DNA of 64,000 bases, taken from Ascaphus truei (Eukaryota > Chordata > Amphibia > Anura > Ascaphidae). The notes beneath the pieces were generated by a model. That model was not told the DNA's origin. It ran no database searches and saw nothing but the letters and a program-made list of their open reading frames with translations. The translations under genes and the position numbers were made by a program. Positions 44,830 to 56,060 of the stretch are shown piece by piece. Location of the stretch: contig CM071568.1 of the NCBI GenBank assembly GCA_036426205.1, forward strand, positions 218,298,381-218,362,380, read 5' to 3'. Position 1 is the first letter of the stretch, and each line of letters opens with the position of its first letter.

Positions 44830-46715
44830 ACTACTGAACAACTGAAGTTTAAAAGGAAGTTCAAAAGAAGTGAGGAAGAAGTGGACACCCTATCTGGCCC
44901 TGATTCCTGCATTTGAACTACTCTGGAAAGGAGGATATCATCTATACCAGACTGCATCATTACTGCTGTGATGCTGCCTTTACCATTTATATTTGCTGTG
45001 ACTTCACTTCTTCTCAAATTATGCACTTCTTTTTACCAGCCTCAGTATGTCTCAAACTCTATTCATATATCTCCATCTCTCCTTTCTTCACCACTTCTCA
45101 GTTCACATGAACTCCTTTCTTACCTGCGTCCTCTGACACCACACAGCTATATCCCCTGCACTAAAAAACACCCCTACAAATCCTCTTCACACATCCTCTT
45201 TCTATCCATGCTTCTCCTCCTTGCTTCTGGAGATATTTTTCTTCTCCAATCGGGTCACCTGTCTTATTCTACATGCGCTCGTCCTCGCCCTGCACTGCAA
45301 CCTCCTCACTCCTTCTGGTGTCAACCCCTCCAACTCATACCCATCCCTCGCCACCCTCCCTCCTCTCTCTTTCTCCTGGCCCTTTGGAATGCTCGCTCAC
45401 TCTCTAACAAGTTCCCTCTGGTGCATGAACTTTCTTTTCTTCTCACTCATCTGTTCTCTTGCAAAACGAGACCTTGGCTCACTCAGTCTGACTCTGCTCT
45501 GGAAGCTGCCCTCTCCTATGGTGGGCCTTTCCTTCTCCCACACTCCGCGCCCTGATGGCAGGGGTGGAGGCGTGGGGCTCCTGCTCTCCTCTCTCTGCCA
45601 TACCGAACCCTTCCTATTCCCCCCTCTCTGCTTTTCCCCCTTTGAGGCTACACTGTCCAGATTTTCTCTCCTATCCCTGTTCATTGTGGCGGTCATCTAT
45701 CGCCCACCTACTCTACTCATCCCCCTTCTGCCTTTCTCTCTCACTTTGAATCCTGGCTCTCTTTCTTTCTCTCCTCAGACTCCCCTGTTCTTCTCCTTGG
45801 GAACTTCAATTGCCACATTGATGACCCCTCTCTCCTCTTGGGCTTCCCGCTTCTTTCTCTTACCTCTTCTTTTGGCTTCAACCAGTGGACTGCAGCCACA
45901 CCCACAAGGAGGCCACTACTTAGACCTGGTTTTCACTAAAAATTTCTCTCCTCTCGCATTTTCTCATTTCCCTTTCCTATTCTCTGACATTACCTCATCT
46001 CTTCTCTCTATCTCGCTCTCTCCCCTCTCCACCTCCATCTACCCCGGTTTCCGCAGAAACCTGCGCTCTATTCCCTTACCTGACTTTGAGTCCACTTTAA
46101 CGCTCCTCCCTCTCCTCTCTCAGCTCTGCTACAGACCCTGACAACCTGGTCGGAACTACAACTCTGCCTTAATCCTCCTCTCTTGATCTAATGCCCCGCG
46201 TTCTCTCTGCCACCTCGCCCTTCTAAACCCTAGACCCTGGCTAAATTTCTACACGCGGATGCTGCATTCCTCCACTCGTTCCTCTGAACGCCTCTGGAGA
46301 AGTCTCACACTCTCGCAGACATCTTCAACTACAAATTATGCTATCCTGTTTCAACTCTGCCCTCTCGCAAGCAAACAAGCCTACTTTTCTACTTAAGCAA
46401 CATGCACAAGTCTAACCCACGCCGACTGTTCTCTGTCTTTGATACTCTACTCAAACCACCCTCAGCTGCCTCTCCTTCCTCATTCTCCGCTCAGGATTTG
46501 CTGACTATTTTAGGAAAAGGTGGAATCCATACGGCAGAACATCCCCTCTGTTTTCTTCCCCCACTCCACACCTCTTCCTAACTCTCCTCCTGCCTTCCTT
46601 GACTCTTTTTCCACTGACTCAGAGGAGGAGGTGTCGCTGTTGATCACCTCTTCTCCCTCTACCACCTGCCCTCTTGACCCCATTCCCTCCATCTCCTAAA
46701 ACCTCTAGCTCCTAC
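44830..46715 (+). pseudogene. L2 LINE copy 2, 5' leader and endonuclease region
   Basis: The leader (44830-45200) precedes MLLLLASGDIFLLQSGHLSY (45211 onward) and the endonuclease blocks ALWNARSLSNKFPLVHE, WLTQSDSALEAALSYGG, VAVIYRPPTLLIP and GHYLDLVFTKNFS, spread over three frames (45221-46141 is the longest). Small indels occur every 50-150 bp, many more than in copy 1, so it is older or faster-decaying. At 46715 the element is broken by a family-A MITE. Confidence 0.85.
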
Positions 46716-46717
46716 TA

Positions 46718-47111
46718 CACTGGCGACACACTTTATTCGAGCTTGGTAGTCCCACGAATTCGGTTATACGGGTGTATTGAGGTTTGTGACTGTTTTCTGC
46801 CCGAGTGCATTGAGTTATTTTCCAACAGGGATGTTGTAGCATTTTATTCCCGCTGGTGCAATACTGCACAGTAATATATATATACGCATTACAATTCATG
46901 AATTTATGCCATCTGGTAGACACGCGAAGCATTGCAGCCTATTAAATCCTAATCATTATCATTTAACAGATCAGCCGCCCATCAGCCAGGCATGAAACCC
47001 AGGCTGGGAAGGCAAATGCAACGGGGCTTGTCAGAGGTGAGGAGCGGCGCATTCCAGGTATCTGCCAGGTACATACTGGGTATTTGCTCGAATAAAAGTG
47101 TGTCGGTGCAG
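46718..47111. mobile_element. Family-A TA-flanked MITE nested in L2 copy 2
   Basis: The ends are the same as in 41684-42082 (left CACTGGCGACACACTTTATT, right GCTCGAATAAAAGTGTGTCG plus GTGCAG), with TA at 46716-46717 and 47112-47113. The flanking LINE sequence matches copy 1 at about 15374-15390 when the MITE is ignored. The insertion is therefore precise. Length 394 bp. Confidence 0.88.
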
Positions 47112-47113
47112 TA

Positions 47114-47665
47114 TAATTCCCTACGTTACACACATTTTAATCCTCCCTCTGCTCTGGAACCTTTCCATCCTCCTTCAAAACATGCAACAGTCATACCATT
47201 ACTCAAAAAAGCAAGCTTGACCCTACCTGTCTTCGAACTATCGACTGTCTCCCTCCTGCTTTTTCGCCTTAAACTCCTTGAACGTCTTGTATTCTCTCGC
47301 TTGCTCTCCATTTTCTCAACACCTTATTCTCTCCTAGACCCTCTACAATCTGGCTTACACACTGCTCACATCCACCGAAACAGCCCTCACTAAAATAACT
47401 GGACGACCCTCAATGCTGCACAAAGACAGAGGTCATTACACTATGCCTCATATTACTCGACCCTCTCTGCAGCATTTGACAAAGTGGACCACCCTCTTAC
47501 TCTCCACATTCTCATACTCTAGGTATTCGGAACAAAGCTCTATCCTGGATCTCATCCTACCTCTCCCATCGTACTTTTAGTGTCTCTTCTGCTAACACCT
47601 CCCTCCTCCTCTATAGATCTCTCTGTGGGGGTACCCCAGGGCTCTGTCCTGGGACCTCTTCTCTT
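47114..47665 (+). pseudogene. L2 LINE copy 2, RT region (partial)
   Basis: Broken frames give HATVIPLLKKASLT, the LERLVFSRLLS block, a decayed motif A (PSAAFDKVDHPL) and motif B ([20 protein letters not shown]). Right after motif B the sequence jumps to the C-terminal block found at about 16987 in copy 1. Motif C and the thumb are therefore deleted (roughly 1 kb of copy 1). Confidence 0.85.
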
Positions 47666-48160
47666 TTCTCTCTTGCGTTCTTCTCAGGGATGTCTTCTTT
47701 CTACCCCCCTTGTATCTAAAGCCCTCTCCCGCCTTAAACCTTTTTCACTGACTGCCCCACACCTCTGGAATGCCCTTCCCCTCAGTACCCGACTAGCAAC
47801 TCTCTATACCACCTTTAAGACCCACCTTAAGACAACACTTGCTTAAGAAGCAATGAATAGCACGGTGGATATTCCGAACACATGATACATAAAGCTTGGC
47901 CCCCTGCGATGCACTTACCAGAACTCCCTCCTACTGTCTCTGTACGTTCTCTCTCCGTACCAATTTAGACTGTAAGCTCCTCGGGGCAGGGACTCCTCTC
48001 CGAACTGTTAATTTAGTCTAAAAGCACTTATTCCCATGATCTGTTATTTATATTATCTGTTATTTATTTGATTACCACATGTATTACTACTGTGAAGCGC
48101 TATGTACACTAATGGCGCTATATAAATAAAGACATACAATACAATACAATACAATAATAA
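47666..48160 (+). repeat. L2 LINE copy 2, C-terminal block and 3' tail
   Basis: LRSSQGCLLSTPLVSKALS and LTAPHLWNALPLSTRLATL occur in the 47580-47846 frame. The 3' UTR then ends GTGAAGCGCTATGTACACTA, ATAAATAAAGACATAC and (AATAC)n at about 48137-48158. Confidence 0.88.
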
Positions 48161-48627
48161 ATGAACAGTAAATAGCCATACTTGTACTTTATCTAATTAT
48201 CGTTTTGCTGTTAGAAGGGGCTTCAAAGCATTGCACGTGAGCGTTTAAGCAAGCAGCAGCACAGCAGGATACTTTAAAAAGAGGTTGGATATTGTTTCCA
48301 CACTATATATGTTTAGAGGAAGCTTAGCTGCTAGAGTTGCAAGTATCCATTCATGTTAGTTAATATTACTTATGCTTCAGCTCCTACCACTTATATTGCT
48401 CCTGTGGACCCTCTAATGGAAAACAGTCACAGTTATACTGAAGCAAGCACCATACGAACGCATACAATTAGTTAGTAAATAACCTATTTATTCAAGGGTG
48501 CTCATCCTCCATTGTTTCCAATCAAAACATGTAACTGCATTACTAAATGTTCACTCTTTTCAGCTTGTGTTGGTATATGGCTTTCCCTATGGAGCTCAAC
48601 CATGTTTTTGTAAAGAATTTGAAAACA
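48161..48627. other. No feature seen
   Basis: AT-rich unique sequence. The 48498-48881 frame crosses into the next MITE and is not a gene. Confidence 0.45.
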
Positions 48628-48629
48628 TA

Positions 48630-49270
48630 CAGTGGCGGCCGCCTTTAGCCTCGTGCGGCCGTAGCGGCGCAACTCTGATAACCGCGGACAGATGCATTTT
48701 TTTTGTCCGGAGTGTATTGCGGTATTTTAGCGCTTGTAATATTAGCATTTTATTATCGCTGTCTGCAATACTGCAATACCGTCTAAAAACTCAGGGGGGC
48801 GTTCGCGAGCTGTTGTCTTCGAAGTCTAATACTCTAGCAGTTCAACCTACGTCAGTACACAGTCAGCGTGTGCACGCGTAGTAATTGTAAATTTGCATAT
48901 TTATACATGCATTTGCAGTGCTGTATGTCTCATATGAGGGGCTGTATCTCGGGGAGCAGGGGTTCCCCCGACCTGAAACCAATGCGGTTCAGCTCCGGAG
49001 ACCCCCTGCACATGTACACTATGAATAAAAATGTACAGTACTGTATGTTAGGGGTTATAGGGGACGGCTTTAAAGACAACAGCTCGCAAACGCCCCCATG
49101 CGTTTTTACACGGCATTGCAGTATTGCAGCCAGCGGGATTAAAATGCTTAAATCACAGCCGCGAAAATAACGCTATATACCCCGGGAGAAAACGACACAA
49201 AACCGCACATCACCGGGATCTTCTGAAATTCGCGGAGCTAGCCAAGTAAGAATAAAGTTGGTCGCCACTG
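48630..49270. mobile_element. TA-flanked MITE (family B), 641 bp
   Basis: TA (48628-48629), left end CAGTGGCGGCC, right end GGTCGCCACTG, TA (49271-49272). Internal paired segments include AACTCAGGGGGGCGTTCGCG and GCTGTTGTCTT (about 48787-48819), facing AAGACAACAGCTCGCAAACG and CCCCCATGCG (about 49074-49103). The segment 48940-49015 (GGGGAGCAGGGGTTCC, CAGCTCCGGAGACCCCCTGC) is the arm module of the R family. GC content and CpG are high compared with the surroundings. Confidence 0.82.
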
Positions 49271-49272
49271 TA

Positions 49273-49606
49273 ATGTATACGACCATGAATAAACGCATGA
49301 TCAGTGCTATGTGTCAAATGTTTCACACCATAAAATTTAAATAAGGACACTTCACTAACATGTTTCAAATGATGTGAACTGTTCCTTTAAGAGTTTATTA
49401 TAGGACTTTCCCTTGACACAGCATAACATAAACAGTCATGTGACACGCAAAACATCAAGTAAGATGTTCTGCCAATAATGAACGTAAGCGGTGACACGAT
49501 GAAGTGAATAACATCGACACTGTAATGACAAGTACAGTTTTATTTGGAGCAATACCACGTAAACTATCCTATAAAGTTATAAGTCTCCGCGCCATTTACT
49601 TCATAG
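49273..49606. other. No feature seen
   Basis: AT-rich and non-coding. Confidence 0.4.
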
Positions 49607-49956
49607 ATGTAGAGATGAGCTATTTTTTCTAAGTGCCGTCCCGCCAACCTTGCCGATCCTTCTCACCATCAACCCGCCAACTTTTAGATGGCGGGACGAA
49701 TTGCCGAAAAAATGTCTTTTCGAGAGTGCCGATCAGCACCGATAAGCACCGGTAAGATGATCGGGGCTACTAGAATACAGCCGATTTGAAAAAGTGGCGA
49801 AAGGTGCCGAAAAGTGGCTTATCGGCAGCCGGATGCCGATAATTTTTTATCGGGAAGAAAAAATGCAGATTTTGGCCACTTATCGGCGCTTACTGAATCT
49901 CAAAAGCTTTTTTTGGTAATAAAATGCTTTTCGGTGCTTAGTGCATGAGGCCCCAT
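49607..49956. mobile_element. Element with GCCGATAAG subterminal motifs
   Basis: The right end CGGTGCTTAGTGCATGAGGCCCC is the same tip as in the two Harbinger-type copies. The 350 bp before it are packed with CCGATAA/TTATCGG and GCACCG/CGGTGC motifs. No matching left tip was found, so the element is partial or one-ended. Confidence 0.5.
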
Positions 49957-49964
49957 GTCTCTCT

Positions 49965-50330
49965 GCTCAGAGATTGAAAAGTCAGTGGCCTTGCAGGTTC
50001 AATCCCAATGCGTTTTGCCAGTGAACTTCCTCAGGGGTGATTCTTGTACTGTTACCACCCTCCCCCCCCCACCCCATGTCTTTTATACCAACGGATGGTA
50101 ACCCTTTCATGATATTATATGGGTGTGGTTTATATTTGATGAAGAGTGCTTTTATGATCTTTTGTGGATCTCCTCAGGAGATTTTTCAAATCAGTTATCT
50201 ACGCCAGGTTGTATTCACAATCTAGTGGATGCGACATTGATATCTCTTGGACTCATATGGTCTTTTTCCATACTTCCACAGAGAGTGCACCAAGTAGGAC
50301 TTTTTCTTTGACCCTTCTGGTGCCATAATG
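49965..50330 (-). mobile_element. Probable Penelope-like terminal repeat remnant
   Basis: On the minus strand 50003-50037 reads CCCCTGAGGAAG, TTCACTGGC, AAAACGCATTGGG, an eroded hammerhead-like core. The following TATATGGGTGTGG...CACAGAGAGTGCACC text resembles PLE termini. No protein is attached. Confidence 0.4.
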
Positions 50331-50462
50331 GTATATAAGGTATTTCCGTATAATTATGTAAGTACCTTAAGTGCAAAGTTAAGGTATGCAAAATCTGTTA
50401 TGACAAAGATCCCCAATGCCAATGAAAAACTTAAAAAAACAAACATACACTTACAGTACATA

Positions 50463-50747
50463 CAGATGCAGCCACCAGTAATAGATCACGTGCCTTGGAA
50501 AATCTGGGGCAATCTCACTGTAAATGTCTCAACATGCCTCAACATTTCTGTGAGACTCCTAATGACCCATCGGATTAACACAGCGGGGGGTCCCTGCAGT
50601 CCCATTCAAACTGAAAGGGACTGCAGGGACCCCCTGCTGTGTTATTCCGATGGGCCATTAGGAATCTCCCAGAAATGTTGAGGGATTTACTGTGAGATGC
50701 CTTTGGTTTTACCCAGGCAAGTGATCAGATACTGGTGGCTGCATCTG
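50463..50747. mobile_element. 285-bp foldback MITE (family E)
   Basis: The element is a nearly continuous palindrome centred near 50605. The ends are CAGATGCAGCCACCAGTA and TACTGGTGGCTGCATCTG, flanked by TA. Further inside, GATCAC, TCACAGTAAAT, CTCAACATTTCTG and CCCATCGGATTAACACAGCG each have a mirrored partner. The centre is GTCCCTGCAGTCCC / GGGACTGCAGGGAC. It has no coding capacity. The core is shared with 24970-25060. Confidence 0.85.
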
Positions 50748-50749
50748 TA

Positions 50750-52310
50750 CCAAAAAAGGTTAACCCCTTGGTTGCCATACTGTACACAAAATGTAACCTT
50801 TACATGGCTATATTGTGACAATCGTCCATACCAAAAGAGAGAATGGATTTAGTAGGTTTCCAGAGTGATTAAAAAAAAATCTTAGTAAAATAAATACACT
50901 GTTTAGAGAACTATGTCGAATGCATACGAAAAAGTTTATCATGAAGCACAGAAAATCAAATATTTTTACTTTCAAGTGGTATTTACAGTATTTCAAACAA
51001 ATTAAACAAACATTCTTGCATGAATCTGCATCAAATCAAGTATATGCCTGCCTACTTAAAAGTACGGGAGCTACAGACGTAGGAAAGAGGTTTCCATCAC
51101 TGCTGTTAGCTGCGGTCACGTAAACAAACCTTATTCCTGTGAACATATGGGATTTATTTTTAACAACACAATAGCAAAACATGAATCCATTGCACAAAAA
51201 GAAACACACAACATGCTTGCGTGGAATGCTGAAGTATGTGATAATTCGATGTATGTATGCAAAAGTTAGTCATGAAGCAAATTTACTGTAGGTGTAAAAA
51301 TGGCAGAAAAAATATATCATTTGATGCAGATATTGTACTAAGCAATAATTCAAAAAGGGCCGCAAAGAATGTAGTGAATAATGCAGTTATTCAAAATATA
51401 AAAATGTTGGTAAAATGATATTGCTTCCCAGGATTACATCAAATTTTACTTTAATAGTTCAGAAAATAAATATACCTTCAATATATTTTAACATAAACAC
51501 AATGTGCCAGAAACATATGCATCTTCAGTGATTGAATATTTTCTGCAACAAAAATATTAATCTGCAGCCGCAAAAATCGAGTTTAGTGTCGGCCGTAGTA
51601 TTCTGCAGTAATGATAGATGGCGCTAGTGTACTAGTGTTTGTCTTTAATCTAAATCCAATATAATCCATCCCTTATTACCATTCATTTCAATGTAACACC
51701 CCACTTATTCCCCTAAAAACTCAGATGAATAAAAGTATGTTTAAAGTATGACATTTTTTATTACAGTACAGTAAATGAAATTTTAGAGATAAATAAAGAC
51801 TTTATGAAATAATACAATCTTCCTCAGTCTTCTTACAAAAAAAAAATCTTCTTCAAACGTAAATATTATTTGCTCTGTCTCTTGTGCAGTTTCACCTGTA
51901 AAATAATTGTGAGAATATTTTTTATTAATAATTGAGAAGAAATGATGCATGAATTGCACTTTGTAGAATATGTACTACCTGATAAACTTTATGGGGCGCA
52001 TGTTCGTGTCATTGAATTTCTGCGCATGCCTCTTCTATGGAACCTGGTTGAAATGCATATGCATTATTGAATTTCTTTGCATGGGAACTGTATGTAATAA
52101 CTATGGAACGCATGTGCAGTTAAGGTAATGACAATTAATTGGAACACACACATTACCTTCAATATCCATTATCGCTGGATGTGTTTTCTACACAAACAAG
52201 GTGTTAATAAAATAACGTCTTCTTTATTAGATCAGTCTCTCACCTGACCGAGCGACCGATTGCAGGTCAACAATCTTGATTACCGCATCTGCACCTCGCT
52301 GGCTAGTTCA
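50750..52310. other. AT-rich sequence, no gene seen
   Basis: No recognisable protein. A TATCGCTGGATGTGTTTTC segment near 52170-52190 recurs around 53222-53240, a small local similarity. Confidence 0.45.
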
Positions 52311-52487
52311 TGCTCCTCGGGGCAGGGACTCCTCTTCCTTAATGTTACTTTTATGTCTAAAGCACTTATTCCCATGATCTGTTATTTATTTTATCTGTTA
52401 ATTATTTGATCACCACATGTATTACTACTGTGAAGCGCTATGTACATTAATGGCGCTATATAAATAAAGACATACAATACAATACGG
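52311..52487 (+). repeat. L2 3'-end fragment
   Basis: GCTCCTCGGGGCAGGGACTC through GTGAAGCGCTATGTACATTA to ATAAATAAAGACATAC and a short AATAC tail match the tails at 17290 and 47980. Only the last 175 bp is present. It is either a severely 5'-truncated L2 or a SINE using this tail. Confidence 0.8.
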
Positions 52488-52827
52488 GGATTTCAAGTAT
52501 TTCAACTTGTCTCCTATACTGTATATATTAGTGGTGACAGCCATATCCTGAAAACCAAGTGTATTTGGAATGATCCAGAGTTCTCTCTATAGTTCTCTTA
52601 ATAGGATCTTTGCTGCGTCCATGTTGTTATTTTAATACCCATTATTTTATTTTCAATGTTATATTAAAATTGTTTTAATCAATACACAAATCACCCAGAT
52701 CGGCGGCAGAGTGCCCAAACTGGATTCCTTGTTATCCTTTCCCCAGTGTTTATTCTTTTAAAGGTTCCAATAATATCTATTTGTGAGATTGTTATGTAGA
52801 GAAAAATTAGATGCATAAATTACATTG
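52488..52827. other. No feature seen
   Basis: AT-rich and non-coding. Confidence 0.4.
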
Positions 52828-52835
52828 CCTTACAG

Positions 52836-53214
52836 CAGGGGTGCGCAAAGTGGAGGGCTGCAAGATTTTTCTGAGGGGTGCCGCAGTTGTTGCAGAGGCC
52901 CTTCGCTCTTCCCCAAGGCATTTACATTAAATGCCGGGGAACCGCACGAGGCCTCTGCAACTCAACTTAATGAGATTCAGAGGTTTGATGTGATGCGTTG
53001 CCATGGCAATGTGGCATCAAATTATGCTGCGGGGTCATGTGATGTCACGTCACGTGACCCCGTGGACTAATTTGATGCCCGTCACCATGGCAACGCATCA
53101 CACCAAGCCTCTGAATCATGGTAAGTTTCAGATTCTCTGCAAAAAATGTAAGTGGGCGTGAGCACTGGAGGGAGCAGGCAGAGGGGCACAGCTCCAAATG
53201 TTTGCACACTTCTG
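52836..53214. mobile_element. hAT-type MITE with perfect 8-bp target duplication
   Basis: The left end is CAGGGGTGCGCAAAGTGGAG; the right end is AATGTTTGCACACTTCTG. CCTTACAG flanks both sides (52828-52835 and 53215-53222). CAGGGG...-type tips and 8-bp duplications define hAT elements. The centre is an imperfect palindrome of about 120 bp around GTCATGTGATGTCACGTCAC and GTGACCCCGTGG, with GATGCGTTGCCATGGC / CCATGGCAACGCATC arms. Frames across it (52825-53070 plus, 53045-53242 minus) are mirror artefacts. Confidence 0.9.
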
Positions 53215-53222
53215 CCTTACAG

Positions 53223-55420
53223 TATCGCTGGATGGGTTTCATACACGAACATGGTGTTGATGTTCATCAGTCCGGCAAACCTTTCAAAGAAGGATAAAAA
53301 ACAAGGATTAAACACTGACTAAAATAAATTACTGTATTAAAAACTGTATACAAAACTGTTTTAGTTTCAGTCCTCAGTTTGAATCACTGATTAGTCCAGA
53401 CAATTGTCAACTAATGCCATAAAAGTGCATTGATTATGTCTTTCAAGACTTTGAATTGTGCCGTGTCCTGCTTCTTCAGTTTGTCTTAAATCGCTCTCCT
53501 CTAGTTGTTGGGAATAGCCATGTTACCATTAGAGCCGTCTATCAGGATGTATGGAACCCTCTGAGGTTGCATGGAAACCCACAAAAGACAGATACCCGAA
53601 ATACATAAAAATGGACAGGATTTATTGTTACACTAAAGTAAAACAAAATTGGGGGGGGGGGGGGTGGGAATGGAGTCTGATATAGTAATGTCCACATTAA
53701 GACCTAAATAGGAGTAAAAGCATGCTAAAGCACCCTTTTCCGTATCTGGATCTAGGTATTTTTATAAAGCTGGTTTTGTGATATTACTTAAGAACAAATA
53801 AGTTACTTCAAAACAAGTATTTACCATGTACATTTTGTTTGCAAATATTTTTTGTACCATACATCAGAACGAATTAATATGATGTGTAGTGTGCCTCAGT
53901 TCTAGCACTAAAAATAATACCACTTTCTATACTTAAAGAAGAGAAAATGTAGGATTTCTTTAGCAAACAGAAGATGAATAATAACAAAACTAAAATAAGT
54001 AATAGAAAGGGAAAAGGTCACATTAGGTAAAAATCGATGTCTTGAAAAATTCAGTGAAAGCCTATAGAAATAAAAAGAAAATTGTTGACTACAAATTGGA
54101 TTTCATTGCAGATATAAAGAGAGGTAACGTATTTTTTCTCTCAAGATAAATCCAAAAAGAAGAATGGAAATTGATGAGTTTGTCACTCAATAACATGGCA
54201 GTAACAATATAAAAGCACTTTCTAAAGGAGAAACTTAGCAAGATCCCTGAAGATGAAGCAGAAATACATTGTTTGAAAACTAAATATGAAATTGTACAGT
54301 ATTGTTTAGCTAACAATCAGAAACACAATGTCATAGTGATACTTGAGGAAATAAAAATAATGTAGAAGAGTATAACCTAAAGGGTCATATTCAATATAAG
54401 GATTATCATACAAATGTAATCTATTTTATTTTAATTGCGACTGTGATTTGCTGTAGTTCACTTTTCCACAGCCAACAGTGGTCTGAGTTTGCCGGCAATT
54501 GGAAAGCCAGGCTACATCTTTATGGGGCCATAGCAAACTGATTTCTTTGGTGTGGCTGAAGAGCAGCAAATTGGGCTATAGCTGTATACAGATGTAGCAA
54601 AACTGCCCCGTGACGGAGGATTAGCGCTGTGGGGACATTGCATACAACGAGGATATCTAGCAAATATCTGTTCAAGACTTGAACACAAAATTACTCAGTT
54701 GTTTTCAACTTAAAATTTGCAATTGTTCAGTAGATATTTGCAATACTAATTAAAGTATGTATTTACTGCAATACCTTACTGGTAGTAAGTTGAATAAAAG
54801 TAAAACATCTAAATTACTGTACATTAAACAATGTTTTCTTGGGCTCAATTGAATGTATTTTGTGTTTTATTTAACTTTAAAATAATATGATAAAAGGTAG
54901 GCTCTGCTAATATAATGCTAGATGTAAAATGACAAGTAGATACTTCCCCTCTTGCACTCTTCTAAAATAGATGCATTCCGTCTGTACTACTACATCGGTC
55001 ATGGAAATGGCTGTTGAGACCATTGTAGTACAGAAGACTGTGCCAAAGGAAAAGATAGCTCAATCCAAATTGCCAGGTTAATCACTAAAACTGTTCAACC
55101 CCATCAAGTTTACAAACTCCATTGGCACAATGCCACCATTACAGGACAAATAAAACTACATATTTGTTCTATATTTATGCAAATATAATTTTTGCAAATT
55201 CAATTCTTTCATGGTTAAATTGTTTAGTCATTTGACAATAAAAATACATTTTCCCCCTCCCCTCTCCCTCCTCCCCTACCATTCTCCCCCTCTATAACTA
55301 CAACCCATACCCTCCTTTCTCTTCTCTCTTTCTCTTCTGTCTACTCTAAGCTTTGAACACACAGATACCCAACAATCTATGAGGAAACCCCAAACATTAC
55401 CACATAATATATATATATGT
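53223..55420. other. AT-rich sequence, no gene seen
   Basis: About 2.2 kb without a recognisable gene or element. A G run lies at about 53651-53666 and a CT-rich stretch at 55250-55345. Confidence 0.45.
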
Positions 55421-55424
55421 TTAT

Positions 55425-56060
55425 AAGTGTCAAAAGGAGTGCTAGTGGGTGCGGCTAAATGTATACAACAAAAAACAAACAAAGATGACCAAAGCTACTT
55501 CCAATGTGACAAAAATACACAGTGCAATACCTATATATTCTCTTGAAAAAGTGTCATTTAGTTTAACCCTTTGGCCAAAGCGTCTTAAGCTTGCTGCCAC
55601 TTCAAGACATGACCGTTAGCTGAGTTAAAATTCTTATTTACCTGTAAAATTACAGGAAGAATGATCTGCATTGGATCTGTCATAACCCAGCAAAATGAAA
55701 CTGACCTGCCAACTTGGAAAGTGGGGAGGTGCAAACTTAAACCAACTTGGGGGGGACGGGCCACTAACCTCCCAAAAACAGCTGAGACCAGCTGCACAAA
55801 GTTAATAAACACCCTAAGCTTTGGACAAGGAACCCAAAATTGGTACAAGACATATGAAACCGAGGGCTCAGGTGAAAAATAAACACGTACAGAATTTCAA
55901 ACCACTAAATTTACTTAGAATCTAAAGACATAGAAGGAAAATGTTGATTATCAGTTTGTGATGTGAATACTACTAACTGTAATTTGTCTCAACCCGCCAG
56001 TGAGGAACGAAATGTACAAATGTGTACATCCTTGTAAACGCAATAAAAAGTTTGAAACAA
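55425..56060 (+). repeat. Dispersed repeat shared with 5.87-6.90 kb
   Basis: The block 55428-55620 matches 6706-6900 (GTGTCAAAAGGAGTGCTA, AACCCTTTGGCCAAAG). The block 55718-55830 matches 5870-5965 (GGGCCACTAACCTCC, AATAAACAC). The order of the two blocks differs between loci. It ends with AATAAAAAGTTTGAAAC near 56041. The frame at 55661-55882 is not recognised. Confidence 0.6.

Noticed and set aside
45397..45696. Minus-strand 99-codon frame in L2
   Set aside because: Antisense of the CT-rich L2 endonuclease region.
55990..56010. Hammerhead-like text (AGTGAGGAACGAAATG)
   Set aside because: No hairpin can form between the two boxes, so it is weaker than the other candidates.
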